Part shown: positions 6,299 through 14,713 of the stretch, in pieces
Layout: each line of letters opens with the position of its first letter
Numbering within the stretch: position 1 is the stretch's first letter
Source of the DNA: an uncultured Bacteroidota bacterium
Lineage (GTDB): Bacteria; Bacteroidota; Bacteroidia; Bacteroidales; CG2-30-32-10
NCBI GenBank assembly: GCA_903889915.1
Contig: CAISZK010000281.1
Location: 1 to 34,392 of the forward strand
DNA: 34,392 bases
Direction of reading: 5' to 3'
Translations under genes and position numbers: made by a program
The notes under the pieces: model-generated
The model's input: the letters and a program-made list of their open reading frames with translations, nothing else
The model's database searches: none
Told to the model about the DNA's origin: nothing

Positions 6299-7588
6299 TT
6301 TTATCTTGTCAGCGCTGATGATCGCTGTCCACACGCTCAGGTTTTGATGATCATCAACAGAAGTCCAGATCGGTCTTATGATGTTATTGTAAGCAATCAA
6401 TCCGAGATAGTCACCCATAAATGTGCTGCTCTTCGGAGTGAAAGACCGTTCGCTGACTTTGAAATTACTGAAGGTCTTTCCACCATCAGATGACTTTGCC
6501 ATATAGACATCCGTTTTATCATCCTTATGATCCCGGCGGTCGTAAAATGCGAGATAGATATTGCCGTTGGTTTGATCCACGGTGATCCACGGCATATAGT
6601 GCTGCCTTGCATTTGAATCATTATTTACCTTTACGGGCGTTGACCAGGTTGCTCCCTGATCAGTGGATTTCGTAAAAAGGATATTTGCGTTGGCAGTTCC
6701 TTTCTTTTTATCAGCCCATGCAATGTAGATTGAACCTTTGTAAGGACCGCTGCTGCAATCAACCGCCATGATCGGGAAAATATAACAACGGTACATGCCG
6801 GAGATGTTCATCGCCCACTGATCCATCAGCGGGGCAACCATTTTATCTTTGTTCATCCAGGTCTTGCCACTGTCGAGTGATTTGTCGAAATAAATTCCTT
6901 CATAGCTCACCCATGTAGCATACACTTCACTGTTTGGACCAGTCACGGGCATGCCTCCGATAACAGTTTTCCAGTTGTCAAAATCGGGTCCTGATTTCTC
7001 ATTTATTTTCATTCCTTTCGACCATGTTTTGCCAAAATCCTTAGAGATGGAAAGCATGATATCCGTAATGGTTCGCGGCTGTTCGTGCATTTGTTTTTTC
7101 TTTTGCTCGGTCCAGAGAACGTAGATGTAATTTGTTTTAGGATCTATTGTGGCAAATTCTTTGTCCTGCGACTGCTTATCATCCAGTCCGAAATAAGTTC
7201 CGTTCGACCAGGTGATGCCTTTGTCGCGGGATTTCTGACATATCAGCCTATCGTAAGCATTGCCATTCGATGACTTTGAAAGATGGAAATAATAAAAACT
7301 TCCCAAAGAATCAACCACAAGACAGGGGTCGCCCCACACACCATAAGTGGAATGAAGAGATGCCGCCCTCCAAGATTTGCCGGTGTCGGAAGAGAAGTAA
7401 TAATTTTCAGTATTTGCAGCAGCGATCATTATGTTAGGATGTTTGGTGTTGATGCAAATTGTGGTCTCCTCAGGTTCATTTTTGTTACCTATCAATACAT
7501 TTTTATATTGCGAGGATGCTTTTTCACTTATCATCAATGACAGCGATGTCAACAGAAGGAAGAATATTTTAGTTATTGATACTTTCAT
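6296..7588 (-). CDS. Secreted BNR/Asp-box beta-propeller protein (sialidase-like fold), copy 1
   Basis: 430 residues with a signal peptide (~1-27) and six Asp-box motifs of the SxDxGxTW type at residues 66-73 (SSDTGKSW), 120-127 (SRDKGITW), 182-189 (SKDFGKTW), 237-244 (SLDSGKTW), 308-315 (STDQGATW) and 366-373 (SSDGGKTF). The spacing fits a six-bladed propeller. The fold is shared with exo-sialidases, but I see no N-terminal FRIP-type arginine motif, so enzymatic sialidase activity is not supported. The C-terminus (LSVWTAIIS) carries no T9SS sorting domain, so it is probably periplasmic or exported otherwise. It lies 33 bp downstream of a close paralogue, so a tandem duplication and a shared transcript are likely. 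Confidence 0.85.
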   Translation of the reverse strand: MKVSITKIFFLLLTSLSLMISEKASSQYKNVLIGNKNEPEETTICINTKHPNIMIAAANTENYYFSSDTGKSWRAASLHSTYGVWGDPCLVVDSLGSFYYFHLSKSSNGNAYDRLICQKSRDKGITWSNGTYFGLDDKQSQDKEFATIDPKTNYIYVLWTEQKKKQMHEQPRTITDIMLSISKDFGKTWSKGMKINEKSGPDFDNWKTVIGGMPVTGPNSEVYATWVSYEGIYFDKSLDSGKTWMNKDKMVAPLMDQWAMNISGMYRCYIFPIMAVDCSSGPYKGSIYIAWADKKKGTANANILFTKSTDQGATWSTPVKVNNDSNARQHYMPWITVDQTNGNIYLAFYDRRDHKDDKTDVYMAKSSDGGKTFSNFKVSERSFTPKSSTFMGDYLGLIAYNNIIRPIWTSVDDHQNLSVWTAIISADKIK

Positions 7589-7621
7589 TCATCAATGGGT
7601 ATTATTTCCGGTTCTTTTTCA

Positions 7622-8932
7622 TTATTTTTTTTCAACTTTATCAAAATCTTTCACGCTTATCAAAGCGGTCCACACACTTAAACCTCCATGCTCATCCATG
7701 CTCGTCCACATTGGCCTGATGATATTATTACAGGCAGTGATGTTGTTGTAGTCGCCCATAAAAACCTTGTCGTTGGGTTTGAAATTTCTCTGGCTGATTT
7801 TGATATTGGTGAAAGTATTGCCACCATCTTTCGATTGTGCAAGATATACGTCAGTCTTACTATCCCTGTAATTGCGCCTGTCGTAGAAATCAATATAGAG
7901 ATAACCGTTGGTCTGGTCTATCGCCATCCACGAAAGGAACTGCTGGGTTTTTGTTGAATCATTGTTAACCCTGACGGGTTTCGACCAGGTCATGCCTTTG
8001 TCGGTTGATTTTGCCAGCCAGACATCAGTGTTTTTTGCGCCCTTTCGCTGATCCGACCAGTTGATATAGATGGTTCCTTTGTTTGGTCCGTTGCTCAGGT
8101 CGCAGACAGTGATGGGCATTCCATTGCATCTTTGAAGTCCCGAAATTTTATAATCCCATCCTCCCGGCATATCACTTACAAAGATCTCCTTTTCCAGCCA
8201 TGTTTTTCCTGTGTCGAGCGAGCGGTTGAAGTGAATGCCTTCGTTTACAGCCCACGCTACGTAGATTTCTCCATCAGGGCCAACGGCGGGAACAGCACCC
8301 TCCACCGTTTTATCATTATCCATACAACCACCCGCCACTTTATTGATCCTTTTGGCAGCAGTCCATGTTCTGCAATCATCAAAGGATTCTGTGAACATGA
8401 TGTTGGAACTGTCCATTGGGTTTTTGCTTTCGTATTTGTCAAACTGTGTCCATGTGACAAAAATATGGTTCGTTTTCCTGTCAACATAAGCCCAGTGCTT
8501 ATCCTCCACCTTCTTTCCGTTAAGCCCGCTATAGGTTCCCTGCGACCAGCTAACGCCGCCATCGGTGGACTTTTGACATACTGTCCTGTCAACCCACGAA
8601 CCACCCGGTGGATTGGAAAGATGGAAAAAAAGAAAACTACCAAAGGTGTCAACAACCACACAGGGGTCTCCCCAAACACCATATTTGCTGTTGAGAAGTC
8701 CGCTCCGCCAGGTCTTGCCTGTGTCGTTCGAGAAATAGTAATTGTTGATATTCGCTCCAGCAACAAGCTGGCTAGGTTTTTTTGGATTGATGCAGATAGA
8801 AACTTCTTCCGGATCATTCTGGTTGCCTATCATAATATTTTTAGGTTGGGAAAAGCAATTTGAAGCTAATAGAACACTGATAATACTGATGGCTATGATC
8901 AAAAAAGATTTTATTTGTAGTTTGTTGTTCAT
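7622..8932 (-). CDS. Secreted BNR/Asp-box beta-propeller protein (sialidase-like fold), copy 2
   Basis: 436 residues, paralogous along its whole length to the next gene downstream: shared GN.NDPEE/NEPEE start, YGVWGDPC, DQTNG, FYDRR, FMGDY and IIRP.WTS blocks. It has a signal peptide (~1-28) and six Asp boxes (SNDTGKTW, STDGGVSW, SFDDCRTW, SLDTGKTW, STDKGMTW, SKDGGNTF). The third box has Cys in place of the conserved Gly, so that blade turn may be degenerate. Catalytic sialidase residues are not evident; ligand binding or protein interaction is as likely as hydrolysis. It is upstream in the pair, so it probably carries the promoter. The CTTTAG-type word array at 8958-9003 lies between it and dtd. 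Confidence 0.85.
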   Translation of the reverse strand: MNNKLQIKSFLIIAISIISVLLASNCFSQPKNIMIGNQNDPEEVSICINPKKPSQLVAGANINNYYFSNDTGKTWRSGLLNSKYGVWGDPCVVVDTFGSFLFFHLSNPPGGSWVDRTVCQKSTDGGVSWSQGTYSGLNGKKVEDKHWAYVDRKTNHIFVTWTQFDKYESKNPMDSSNIMFTESFDDCRTWTAAKRINKVAGGCMDNDKTVEGAVPAVGPDGEIYVAWAVNEGIHFNRSLDTGKTWLEKEIFVSDMPGGWDYKISGLQRCNGMPITVCDLSNGPNKGTIYINWSDQRKGAKNTDVWLAKSTDKGMTWSKPVRVNNDSTKTQQFLSWMAIDQTNGYLYIDFYDRRNYRDSKTDVYLAQSKDGGNTFTNIKISQRNFKPNDKVFMGDYNNITACNNIIRPMWTSMDEHGGLSVWTALISVKDFDKVEKK

Positions 8933-8957
8933 TTTTGTTGTTATCCCAATTCCCCTT

Positions 8958-9005
8958 AACTTTAGTACACTCTAGTCACTCTAGCATACTTTAGGCACTT
9001 TTTCT
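8958..9005. repeat. Short-period word array (CTTTAG/CTCTAG), locus 2
   Basis: Consecutive words ACTTTAGTAC, ACTCTAGTC, ACTCTAGCAT and ACTTTAGGC, with a 9-10-bp period, fill the space before the stop codon of dtd at 9014. Same family as 6256-6298 and 30160-30200, and again immediately 3' of a minus-strand gene. Confidence 0.7.
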
Positions 9006-9013
9006 CCTAACGT

Positions 9014-9466
9014 TTATTCTTTATTTTTAGTATCCATCACAATGGTCACAGGTCCATCATTCACGAGGCTTACATTCATCATTGCTCCGAAAACGCCCGT
9101 CTGCATAGGCTTTCCGCTTTCTTTCTCCAGTTGTTTTTTGAATTTTTCGTACAAAGGAATAGCAATTTCAGGTTTGGAAGCTTTGATAAACGAAGGTCTG
9201 TTGCCCTTTTTAGTGCTGGCATGCAGCGTGAACTGGCTTACCAGCAAAAGCTGTCCGGCAACATCCTGAACCGAAAGATTCATCAAACCCTGATCATCAT
9301 TAAATATCCGCAACTGCACAATTTTCCTGCTCAACCACTCAATGTCATCCATTGTGTCAGTATCTTCAAAACCGGCAAGAATAAGCAGGCCGATGCCGAT
9401 GCTGCCTGTAGTTTTATTATCAACAACAACCGATGCTCCGGAAACCCTTTGTATAACAACTCTCAT
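9014..9466 (-). CDS. dtd: D-aminoacyl-tRNA deacylase
   Basis: A 150-residue protein with the full DTD pattern: N-terminal MRVVIQRVSGASV, the catalytic SQFTL block at residues 77-81 (active-site Thr80), RPSF near 90-93, and the C-terminal cis-Pro motif NDGPVT at 136-141, which gates chirality. The enzyme hydrolyses D-amino acids (and glycine mischarged on tRNA-Ala) from tRNA in the cytoplasm. Length is standard and no key residue is missing. It stands between secreted-protein genes with which it shares no function. Both flanks carry low-complexity DNA, so it may form its own transcription unit. Confidence 0.95.
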   Translation of the reverse strand: MRVVIQRVSGASVVVDNKTTGSIGIGLLILAGFEDTDTMDDIEWLSRKIVQLRIFNDDQGLMNLSVQDVAGQLLLVSQFTLHASTKKGNRPSFIKASKPEIAIPLYEKFKKQLEKESGKPMQTGVFGAMMNVSLVNDGPVTIVMDTKNKE

Positions 9467-9616
9467 TTGAGAAAATCAATCAGCAGGAAAAAAATCAAAA
9501 TTAGTAAAAAAGATGAAGATGGGAAGAGGGGGGAAGAAAAAGGGGGAATTTTATTTTTGACATAAGCATTTAGAGTTGACTTTTGGATTTGAAATGTGAA
9601 AGATGTAGCAATCAAA

Positions 9617-9648
9617 AATCAACAAAATGTAAAATCAACAAAATGTAA
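9617..9648. repeat. Two-copy 16-bp tandem repeat
   Basis: AATCAACAAAATGTAA occurs twice in direct succession (9617-9632, 9633-9648), between dtd and the gene ending at 9677. Confidence 0.7.
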
Positions 9649-9655
9649 AATTCTT

Positions 9656-9674
9656 GGGAAACTTAAAGCTTCCC
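9656..9674 (-). terminator. Weak hairpin after the 9677 gene
   Basis: On the minus strand GGGAAGCTTTAAGTTTCCC folds into an 8-bp stem including one G-U pair, directly after the stop codon. Only a short, interrupted T run follows, so termination is uncertain. Confidence 0.3.
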
Positions 9675-9676
9675 AC

Positions 9677-10432
9677 TTATTCTACATAATCTTTAAAATT
9701 CCGAAGGATGTACTCATATTGCCAGAGATATTTTTGTAATTCTTTCAGGGCAACAGAGTGGGGGGCATATGTAAGGTTAAAAACTTTCAGTTGGTCCTTT
9801 TCCTGCAGGTCAAATTTGGGTATGGAAGTGCCAAGCATATAATTTTTATAATTGTCCAGTAGTTTTTCAAAAACTGAATTTCCGCCTAAAAGGTATTTGT
9901 TCATGATAATACTGTATGCAGCTTTTCGTCTCACTGCAAGTTGTTTCATTTTTTCTTGTCCGGCTTTGCCCTGTTCCCCCTGCATGAGTAGCAAAGAGTC
10001 GTCAATGGGCTGAACATTTTTCTTCATGTCAGCATCATAAAGGGCCTGGTTTGATTTGTAGGTTTTCGTAAAATTATTCATAATTGTAGCATAGCCGCCC
10101 TTGTTGGTATCTGCATCAGCATTGTTTTGGAAAGCCTGATTCTGAGCTCCTTTTACAGCTGAAACACTGCTCATGCTGTTCATGTAATTCTGAGCCACTA
10201 TTGCCGGATCAATTTTGGCTTCGGCGCTTTCCATTGCCTGATCATAGGCAGCCAGCGCAGTTTCAATTCCCTGGTCAATCAGCTTGAGTGTGTCAATTTT
10301 TTGTTGGTAAGTTTTCGGATCGGAAGGATAGGCGGGAATTTGAGCGATAAAAAAATCAGGAGTTTTCAGATCCTGTGCAAACAAGCATGATGTCATTGAT
10401 GCAAGCAAGAATAACAGGTAGAATTTTTTCAT
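9677..10432 (-). CDS. Secreted helical protein of unknown family, copy 2
   Basis: 251 residues with a signal peptide (MKKFYLLFLLASMTSCLFAQ), paralogous to the plus-strand gene at 2305-3054. The C-terminal ~70 residues match at a little under half of positions (KYLLG, EKDQ, FNLTYAPH, LQKYL, NFKDY). The middle is more divergent and Ala/Gln/Asn-rich. It is probably an extended helical periplasmic or surface protein. A lipobox-like Cys is present (SMTSC) but FAQ/D looks the better cleavage point; a lipoprotein reading (C16) is a possible alternative. I recognise no domain. It is divergent from the lamin-tail protein gene, with ~490 bp of word repeats between. Confidence 0.8.
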   Translation of the reverse strand: MKKFYLLFLLASMTSCLFAQDLKTPDFFIAQIPAYPSDPKTYQQKIDTLKLIDQGIETALAAYDQAMESAEAKIDPAIVAQNYMNSMSSVSAVKGAQNQAFQNNADADTNKGGYATIMNNFTKTYKSNQALYDADMKKNVQPIDDSLLLMQGEQGKAGQEKMKQLAVRRKAAYSIIMNKYLLGGNSVFEKLLDNYKNYMLGTSIPKFDLQEKDQLKVFNLTYAPHSVALKELQKYLWQYEYILRNFKDYVE

Positions 10433-10921
10433 AACAATATCTTTTTTATTGCAAACATACTGAATTTTTCATTTGTTTCAAAAAAAGTATAACAGTCAAT
10501 AGTCATTAGTCATTAGTCATTAAAATCCGTGTTATCCGTATCTAAAAAATCTCAAATCAAAAATCAAAAATCTTTAACGGTCATTGGGTCATTTGTCATT
10601 AGTCATTGGGCAATTGCTTCCCGAACATTGGTACGGGACAGGTTGTGTCATTTATTGTCATTGAGTCATTAGTCATTAAAATCCGTGTTATCCGCATCCA
10701 AAAAATCTCAAATCTTAAATCAAAAATCTCAAATTTTTTATGGTCATTGGGTCATTGCACTACGGCAACTTTGAACTTTAAACATTAAACTCAAACCTCA
10801 AACTTTTCAAACCCTTAAAACTTTTCAAACTCTTTTCTGTTTGTTTATTTAAATATTCCTACATTTACCAAGTTTTTTATAATATCTATTTACCGGACTG
10901 ATCATTTTGTAAGTATTTTTT
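10433..10921. repeat. 489-bp divergent intergenic region made of word repeats
   Basis: No gene is supported. AGTCATT heptamers run from 10494 to 10521 and recur, less regularly, at about 10580-10612 and 10650-10676. A composite segment (ATTAAAATCCGTGTTATCCG, then AAAAAATCTCAAATC) occurs twice, 156 bp apart (from about 10510 and 10666). Positions 10799-10834 are four 9-bp units (CAAACTTTT, CAAACCCTT, AAAACTTTT, CAAACTCTT). The last ~90 bp, before the ATG at 10922, are AT-rich and contain a TACATTTA sequence (10860-10867), one base off the TAnnTTTG promoter element, with TTTG at 10840-10843. Confidence 0.75.
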
Positions 10922-13534
10922 ATGAAAGTTTACCTCATCCTATTATTACTTTTTCCTTTGCAGGTCTATTGCCAGCTTACGGATAATTTCAGTGACGGCG
11001 ATTTTACCAACAACCCTACATGGACTGGCGAAACAACAGAATTTAAAATCAGCACTTCAAAACAACTGCAGCTAAATGCAACCATTGCCTACACTCCTCC
11101 ATCAGACACTGCATATTTGTCCACTCCAAACGGTCTTGTTGACAACACTGAATGGGATTTTTGGGCGAAGATGTCGTTTGCTACTTCTGCAAACAACAAC
11201 GGCAGGGTTTACCTTGTGAGCGATCAGCCCAACCTGAAAGGACCGCTGAATGGTTATTTTGTGCAGCTAGGCGATTATGGCGATGGAAAAGACAGCCTCT
11301 CACTTTTTCTGCAATCGGGAACAACTTTTACAAAGATCATTGCGGGAACCATTGTTTATACAAACAATACAGTAAATGCTTTCAGGATAAAAGTTGTCCG
11401 CGACAATGCGGGCAACTGGTCATTATTTTCTGATCCCCTTGGAGGAACAAATTTTCAACCGGAAGGAGCAGGATTTGATGATACTTTTACAAGCACTGCG
11501 TGGTTTGGTGTGTTCTGCAAATATACCAGCAGCAACAGCACCAAATTTTATTTCGATGATTTTTATGTGGGGCCAATAGAGGTTGATACCATTCCACCAA
11601 AAGTAAATTCGGTTCATGTAATTTCATCAAATCAACTTGATGTGCATTTTTCAGAAAATACAGATGCAGCAACAGCCGGAGATGCCGGAAATTATTTCGT
11701 TAATAATGGCATAGGAAATCCGGGATCAGCTACCCCTGACAGTGCTGATGCCTCGCTGGTTCACCTGGTATTTACAACTTCATTTGCACCGGCAACACTC
11801 TATACTATTTACATTGGAAATGTTCAGGATCTAAGCAATAATACCATGCTGCCCGACAGCCTGATGTTTTCTTTCTATACTCCCAAAGAACATGACGTGG
11901 TCATCAATGAGATCATGGCCGATCCTGATCCGCCATTGGGGCTTCCAAATTATGAATATGTGGAATTGTACAACTGCACAATTTACCCGATCAGTTTAAA
12001 AGGATGGATGTTCAGAATGGGGACAACAATAAAAACCCTGCCCGATACCAGTATCAATCCCCTCGGTTTTTTACTGCTGACAACAACTACCGGAGTATTG
12101 TCACTGATGAATTATGGAACAACAATAGGTGTAACCAGCTTTGGAGTCACAAACACCGGCGAGACGCTGACACTGTATGATTCTCTTGAACGTGTAATTT
12201 CAACCGTTACCTTTACTGATGACTGGTATCAGGATCCGAATAAAAAAAACGGAGGATGGTCAATTGAGCAGATTGATCCAAACAATCCATGTGGGGGAGA
12301 ATCAAACTGGCGGGCTTCAACAGGAGTTTTGGGAGGTACACCGGGTGCAATAAATTCAGTGAACGCCCCGAATCCCGATCATGCAACACCGCAACTTGTA
12401 AGGGCCTGTGTAGTTAATTACAGTGTTCAGCTTTACTTCAGCGAACCGATGGATAGCCTTTTCCTGCAAAATCCATTGAATTTTACAATTGACAATGGCA
12501 TTGGAAACCCTGCGACAGCAAGCCCTGTGGCGCCGGATTACCTGTCAGTGATACTTGGTTTAACCCCAACTCTGCAAACCGGAATAGTTTATAATGTCAC
12601 TGTTTTGGATACTTTGAAAGACTGTGCAGGAAATGCTCTTCCGGTGAATAGTTCTGCACGTTTTGCAATTCCTGATATTCCTTTACCAAACGCCATAGTG
12701 ATCAATGAAATTCTCTCAAACCCTAAAGGGAATGGCGTGAATTATGTTGAATTGTATAACCGTACCGACAAGGTTTTTGACTTGAAAGATCTTGTAATCT
12801 CTTCTTACGATACCATTACCTCAACTCTCACTGATGTAAAGACACTTTCGCCCGGAGGATTTCTTGTGTTCCCGCAGGATTATGTGGTACTCACTACCAA
12901 TGCAGCAATGGTCAAAAGCCAGTATTATACAGCAAACATCAATGGATTTGCAGAACAGCCTGCATTATCAGCAATGAACAACGATAACGGCATTGTTGTA
13001 ATAGCTTTGAAAAATCTCACTACTGTCATTGATAAGTTGGTTTATTCAGCGGATATGTTCTATCCATTATTAAATTCTAACCAGGGTGTTTCACTTGAAC
13101 GCATCAGCTTCGACAGACCAACGGATGATAAGACAAATTGGCATTCAGCAGCAGAAACTGCAGGATTCGGAACACCCGCTTATAAGAATTCGCAATTTTC
13201 AGAAGGAACAATTTCTGATGATCCGGTAACGATATCTCCAGAAATTTTCTCACCAGATAATGATGGTCACAATGATGTTTTGAATATCGGTTATCACTTT
13301 AGCGAACCTGGATACATGGGTACAGTAGTGATCTACGATGCAAAAGGCAGGCTTATCCGCAACCTGGTGAAAAATGTTTTGTTTGCAACTTCAGGTTCTT
13401 TTTCATGGGATGGCATCACTGATGAAAATGAAAAAGCCCGTATCGGAATTTACATCATTTATTTCGAAGTCTTCGACCTAAAAGGGAATACTAAACACTA
13501 CAAAAAAACAGCAGTGCTGGCAAGCAAACTCTAG
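10922..13534 (+). CDS. Secreted multidomain lamin-tail (LTD) surface protein with T9SS C-terminal domain
   Basis: 870 residues. A short signal peptide ends at YCQ (residue ~18). A concanavalin/LamG-like beta region spans ~20-220. A bacterial Ig-like domain (IPPKVNSVHVISSNQLDVHF) covers ~223-318, and a lamin-tail domain (VVINEIMADPDPP, then YEYVELYN) ~324-476. A second Ig-like domain covers ~488-583 and a second lamin-tail domain (IVINEILSNPKGNGVNYVEL) ~589-755. The C-terminal FlgD/CHU_C-like sorting domain, from ~770, has FSPDNDGHNDVLNI, WDG and YIIYFEVFD. The repeated Ig-LTD units suggest internal duplication. It is predicted to be secreted by T9SS and attached to the surface; the ligand is unknown. 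It stands alone, flanked on both sides by GTCATTA/TGACTAA heptamer arrays. Confidence 0.87.
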   Translation: MKVYLILLLLFPLQVYCQLTDNFSDGDFTNNPTWTGETTEFKISTSKQLQLNATIAYTPPSDTAYLSTPNGLVDNTEWDFWAKMSFATSANNNGRVYLVSDQPNLKGPLNGYFVQLGDYGDGKDSLSLFLQSGTTFTKIIAGTIVYTNNTVNAFRIKVVRDNAGNWSLFSDPLGGTNFQPEGAGFDDTFTSTAWFGVFCKYTSSNSTKFYFDDFYVGPIEVDTIPPKVNSVHVISSNQLDVHFSENTDAATAGDAGNYFVNNGIGNPGSATPDSADASLVHLVFTTSFAPATLYTIYIGNVQDLSNNTMLPDSLMFSFYTPKEHDVVINEIMADPDPPLGLPNYEYVELYNCTIYPISLKGWMFRMGTTIKTLPDTSINPLGFLLLTTTTGVLSLMNYGTTIGVTSFGVTNTGETLTLYDSLERVISTVTFTDDWYQDPNKKNGGWSIEQIDPNNPCGGESNWRASTGVLGGTPGAINSVNAPNPDHATPQLVRACVVNYSVQLYFSEPMDSLFLQNPLNFTIDNGIGNPATASPVAPDYLSVILGLTPTLQTGIVYNVTVLDTLKDCAGNALPVNSSARFAIPDIPLPNAIVINEILSNPKGNGVNYVELYNRTDKVFDLKDLVISSYDTITSTLTDVKTLSPGGFLVFPQDYVVLTTNAAMVKSQYYTANINGFAEQPALSAMNNDNGIVVIALKNLTTVIDKLVYSADMFYPLLNSNQGVSLERISFDRPTDDKTNWHSAAETAGFGTPAYKNSQFSEGTISDDPVTISPEIFSPDNDGHNDVLNIGYHFSEPGYMGTVVIYDAKGRLIRNLVKNVLFATSGSFSWDGITDENEKARIGIYIIYFEVFDLKGNTKHYKKTAVLASKL

Positions 13535-13552
13535 TCATAATCTGCTTCTAAA

Positions 13553-13769
13553 GTCAATGCTCACTTGTCAATGGTCATTCGTCATTGGTCAGTTTTCAAC
13601 CAACTTGCAGTAAAACTTTTTTAAATAAAACTTTTTTGGCTAACAACCATTGACTATTGACCCCTGACTGTTGACTGTTGACTACTGACTACTGACTACT
13701 GACTACTGACTAATGACTAATGACTACTGACTAATGACTAATGACTAATGACTGTTGGCTAATGACTAT
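13553..13769. repeat. 7-bp-period TGACTAN array
   Basis: From 13651 to 13769 there are exactly 17 consecutive 7-bp units, almost all TGACNNN (TGACTAC x5, TGACTAA x5, TGACTGT x3, TGACTAT x2, TGACCCC, TGGCTAA). Position 13770 is the first base of the stop codon of the minus-strand gene. Just before, 13560-13595 holds the same word inverted (GTCAATGGTCATTCGTCATTGGTCA). The unit combines a TGA and a TAA on one strand and a TAG on the other, and its period is not a multiple of three. The array separates two convergent genes. Confidence 0.9.
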
Positions 13770-14702
13770 TTACTCAAATGTAATAGTTGAAGTACCCAAC
13801 AGGTTGTCATCAGCAAAGACATCAATGTAATAAGTTCCTTTTTTGAAATCCTTCACCTTTTCCCAGTAAATACACACATCCTGCAATGAGTTGTCGTAAT
13901 AGATCTCCTTCTTTGCAGAATAGACAATGCTCTTGTCTTTGAAGGTAAAAATATCGCTTTCCGATAGGCACAAAATAGTATTGTTAGGATCGGCAATACG
14001 AACGTAAATAATTTTATAACCCTTCACAGCAAGCATGTTTTCAGTAAGAGAGAAACATGTTTTGATGCGCTGTGCTTTCTTGGCGATTCGCGTAGGAACC
14101 TCCTGTTTGCGGGCATTGAAACGGATCCCCTGCGAAACCATATCAGATACTTTAAGGATAGCTTCAGATTTGACTTTTTCGGTAAGGGTTAAATTTTTTG
14201 AAGCGATTTCAATATTTTTATTCAGAGCAGAGTCAAGAGTGTTTTTTATTTTGAGATTTTCACCGCTTAGAATTTCGTTCTTCGATTTCAGTTCATCAAT
14301 ATTTGAAATGTAATCTTTCAGTCGTTTTTCAAGTTCTGCAACTTTGGCCTGGTAATTTTCAGTTGACGTTGATCCTTTCAGGTTTTTTATTTCATCCATC
14401 AACGAAGCAATCTTTGTTTTCTCATTGGTGAATACACTGTCAAGGCCTTCATATTCCTTACTTAATTCATCATATTCCAGTTCAAGATTTTTGAGTTTGT
14501 TAAGTAAGTTCTCTTTTGCAGTGATGGCTTCAGTTTTAGCAGTGCTTTCCTGTTTTGCAAGATCTCTGAATTCTACCATTTGCCATGTAAGGATCACACA
14601 AGCAATAGTGAGAACTATTGTCAGGAGTATAAAAAACGTCAGGAAATTTTTTTCCTTTCGTTTGCCATTCTCAGTATTGAAAAAATAATCTGAATTTTCC
14701 AT
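13770..14702 (-). CDS. Membrane-anchored coiled-coil protein with C-terminal beta domain, copy 1
   Basis: 310 residues, no named family recognised. A short charged N-terminus leads into one transmembrane helix (about 22-42: FLTFFILLTIVLTIACVIL). A heptad-rich coiled coil covers ~45-185, and a globular C-terminal domain ~210-310 contains KTCFSLTENMLAVKG, IYVRIADPNNTIL, and then KGTYYIDVFADDNLLG. The neighbouring upstream gene is a clear paralogue with the same layout. Topology is probably N-in with coiled coil and beta domain in the periplasm. It is the last gene of the DUF1844 - coiled coil - coiled coil operon, 11 bp after its paralogue. Function is unknown; the shape suggests a scaffold or spacer tethered to the inner membrane. 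Confidence 0.8.
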   Translation of the reverse strand: MENSDYFFNTENGKRKEKNFLTFFILLTIVLTIACVILTWQMVEFRDLAKQESTAKTEAITAKENLLNKLKNLELEYDELSKEYEGLDSVFTNEKTKIASLMDEIKNLKGSTSTENYQAKVAELEKRLKDYISNIDELKSKNEILSGENLKIKNTLDSALNKNIEIASKNLTLTEKVKSEAILKVSDMVSQGIRFNARKQEVPTRIAKKAQRIKTCFSLTENMLAVKGYKIIYVRIADPNNTILCLSESDIFTFKDKSIVYSAKKEIYYDNSLQDVCIYWEKVKDFKKGTYYIDVFADDNLLGTSTITFE

Positions 14703-14713
14703 TCACGACAATT

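Noticed and set aside
8132-8863. 243-codon plus-strand open frame
   Set aside because: It lies wholly antisense to the propeller gene at 7622-8932, which has a signal peptide and six Asp boxes. The plus-strand translation has no domain or composition of a real protein.
6296-8932. Calling the two propeller proteins sialidases
   Set aside because: Asp boxes define the fold, not the activity; no FRIP-type motif or catalytic set could be recognised.
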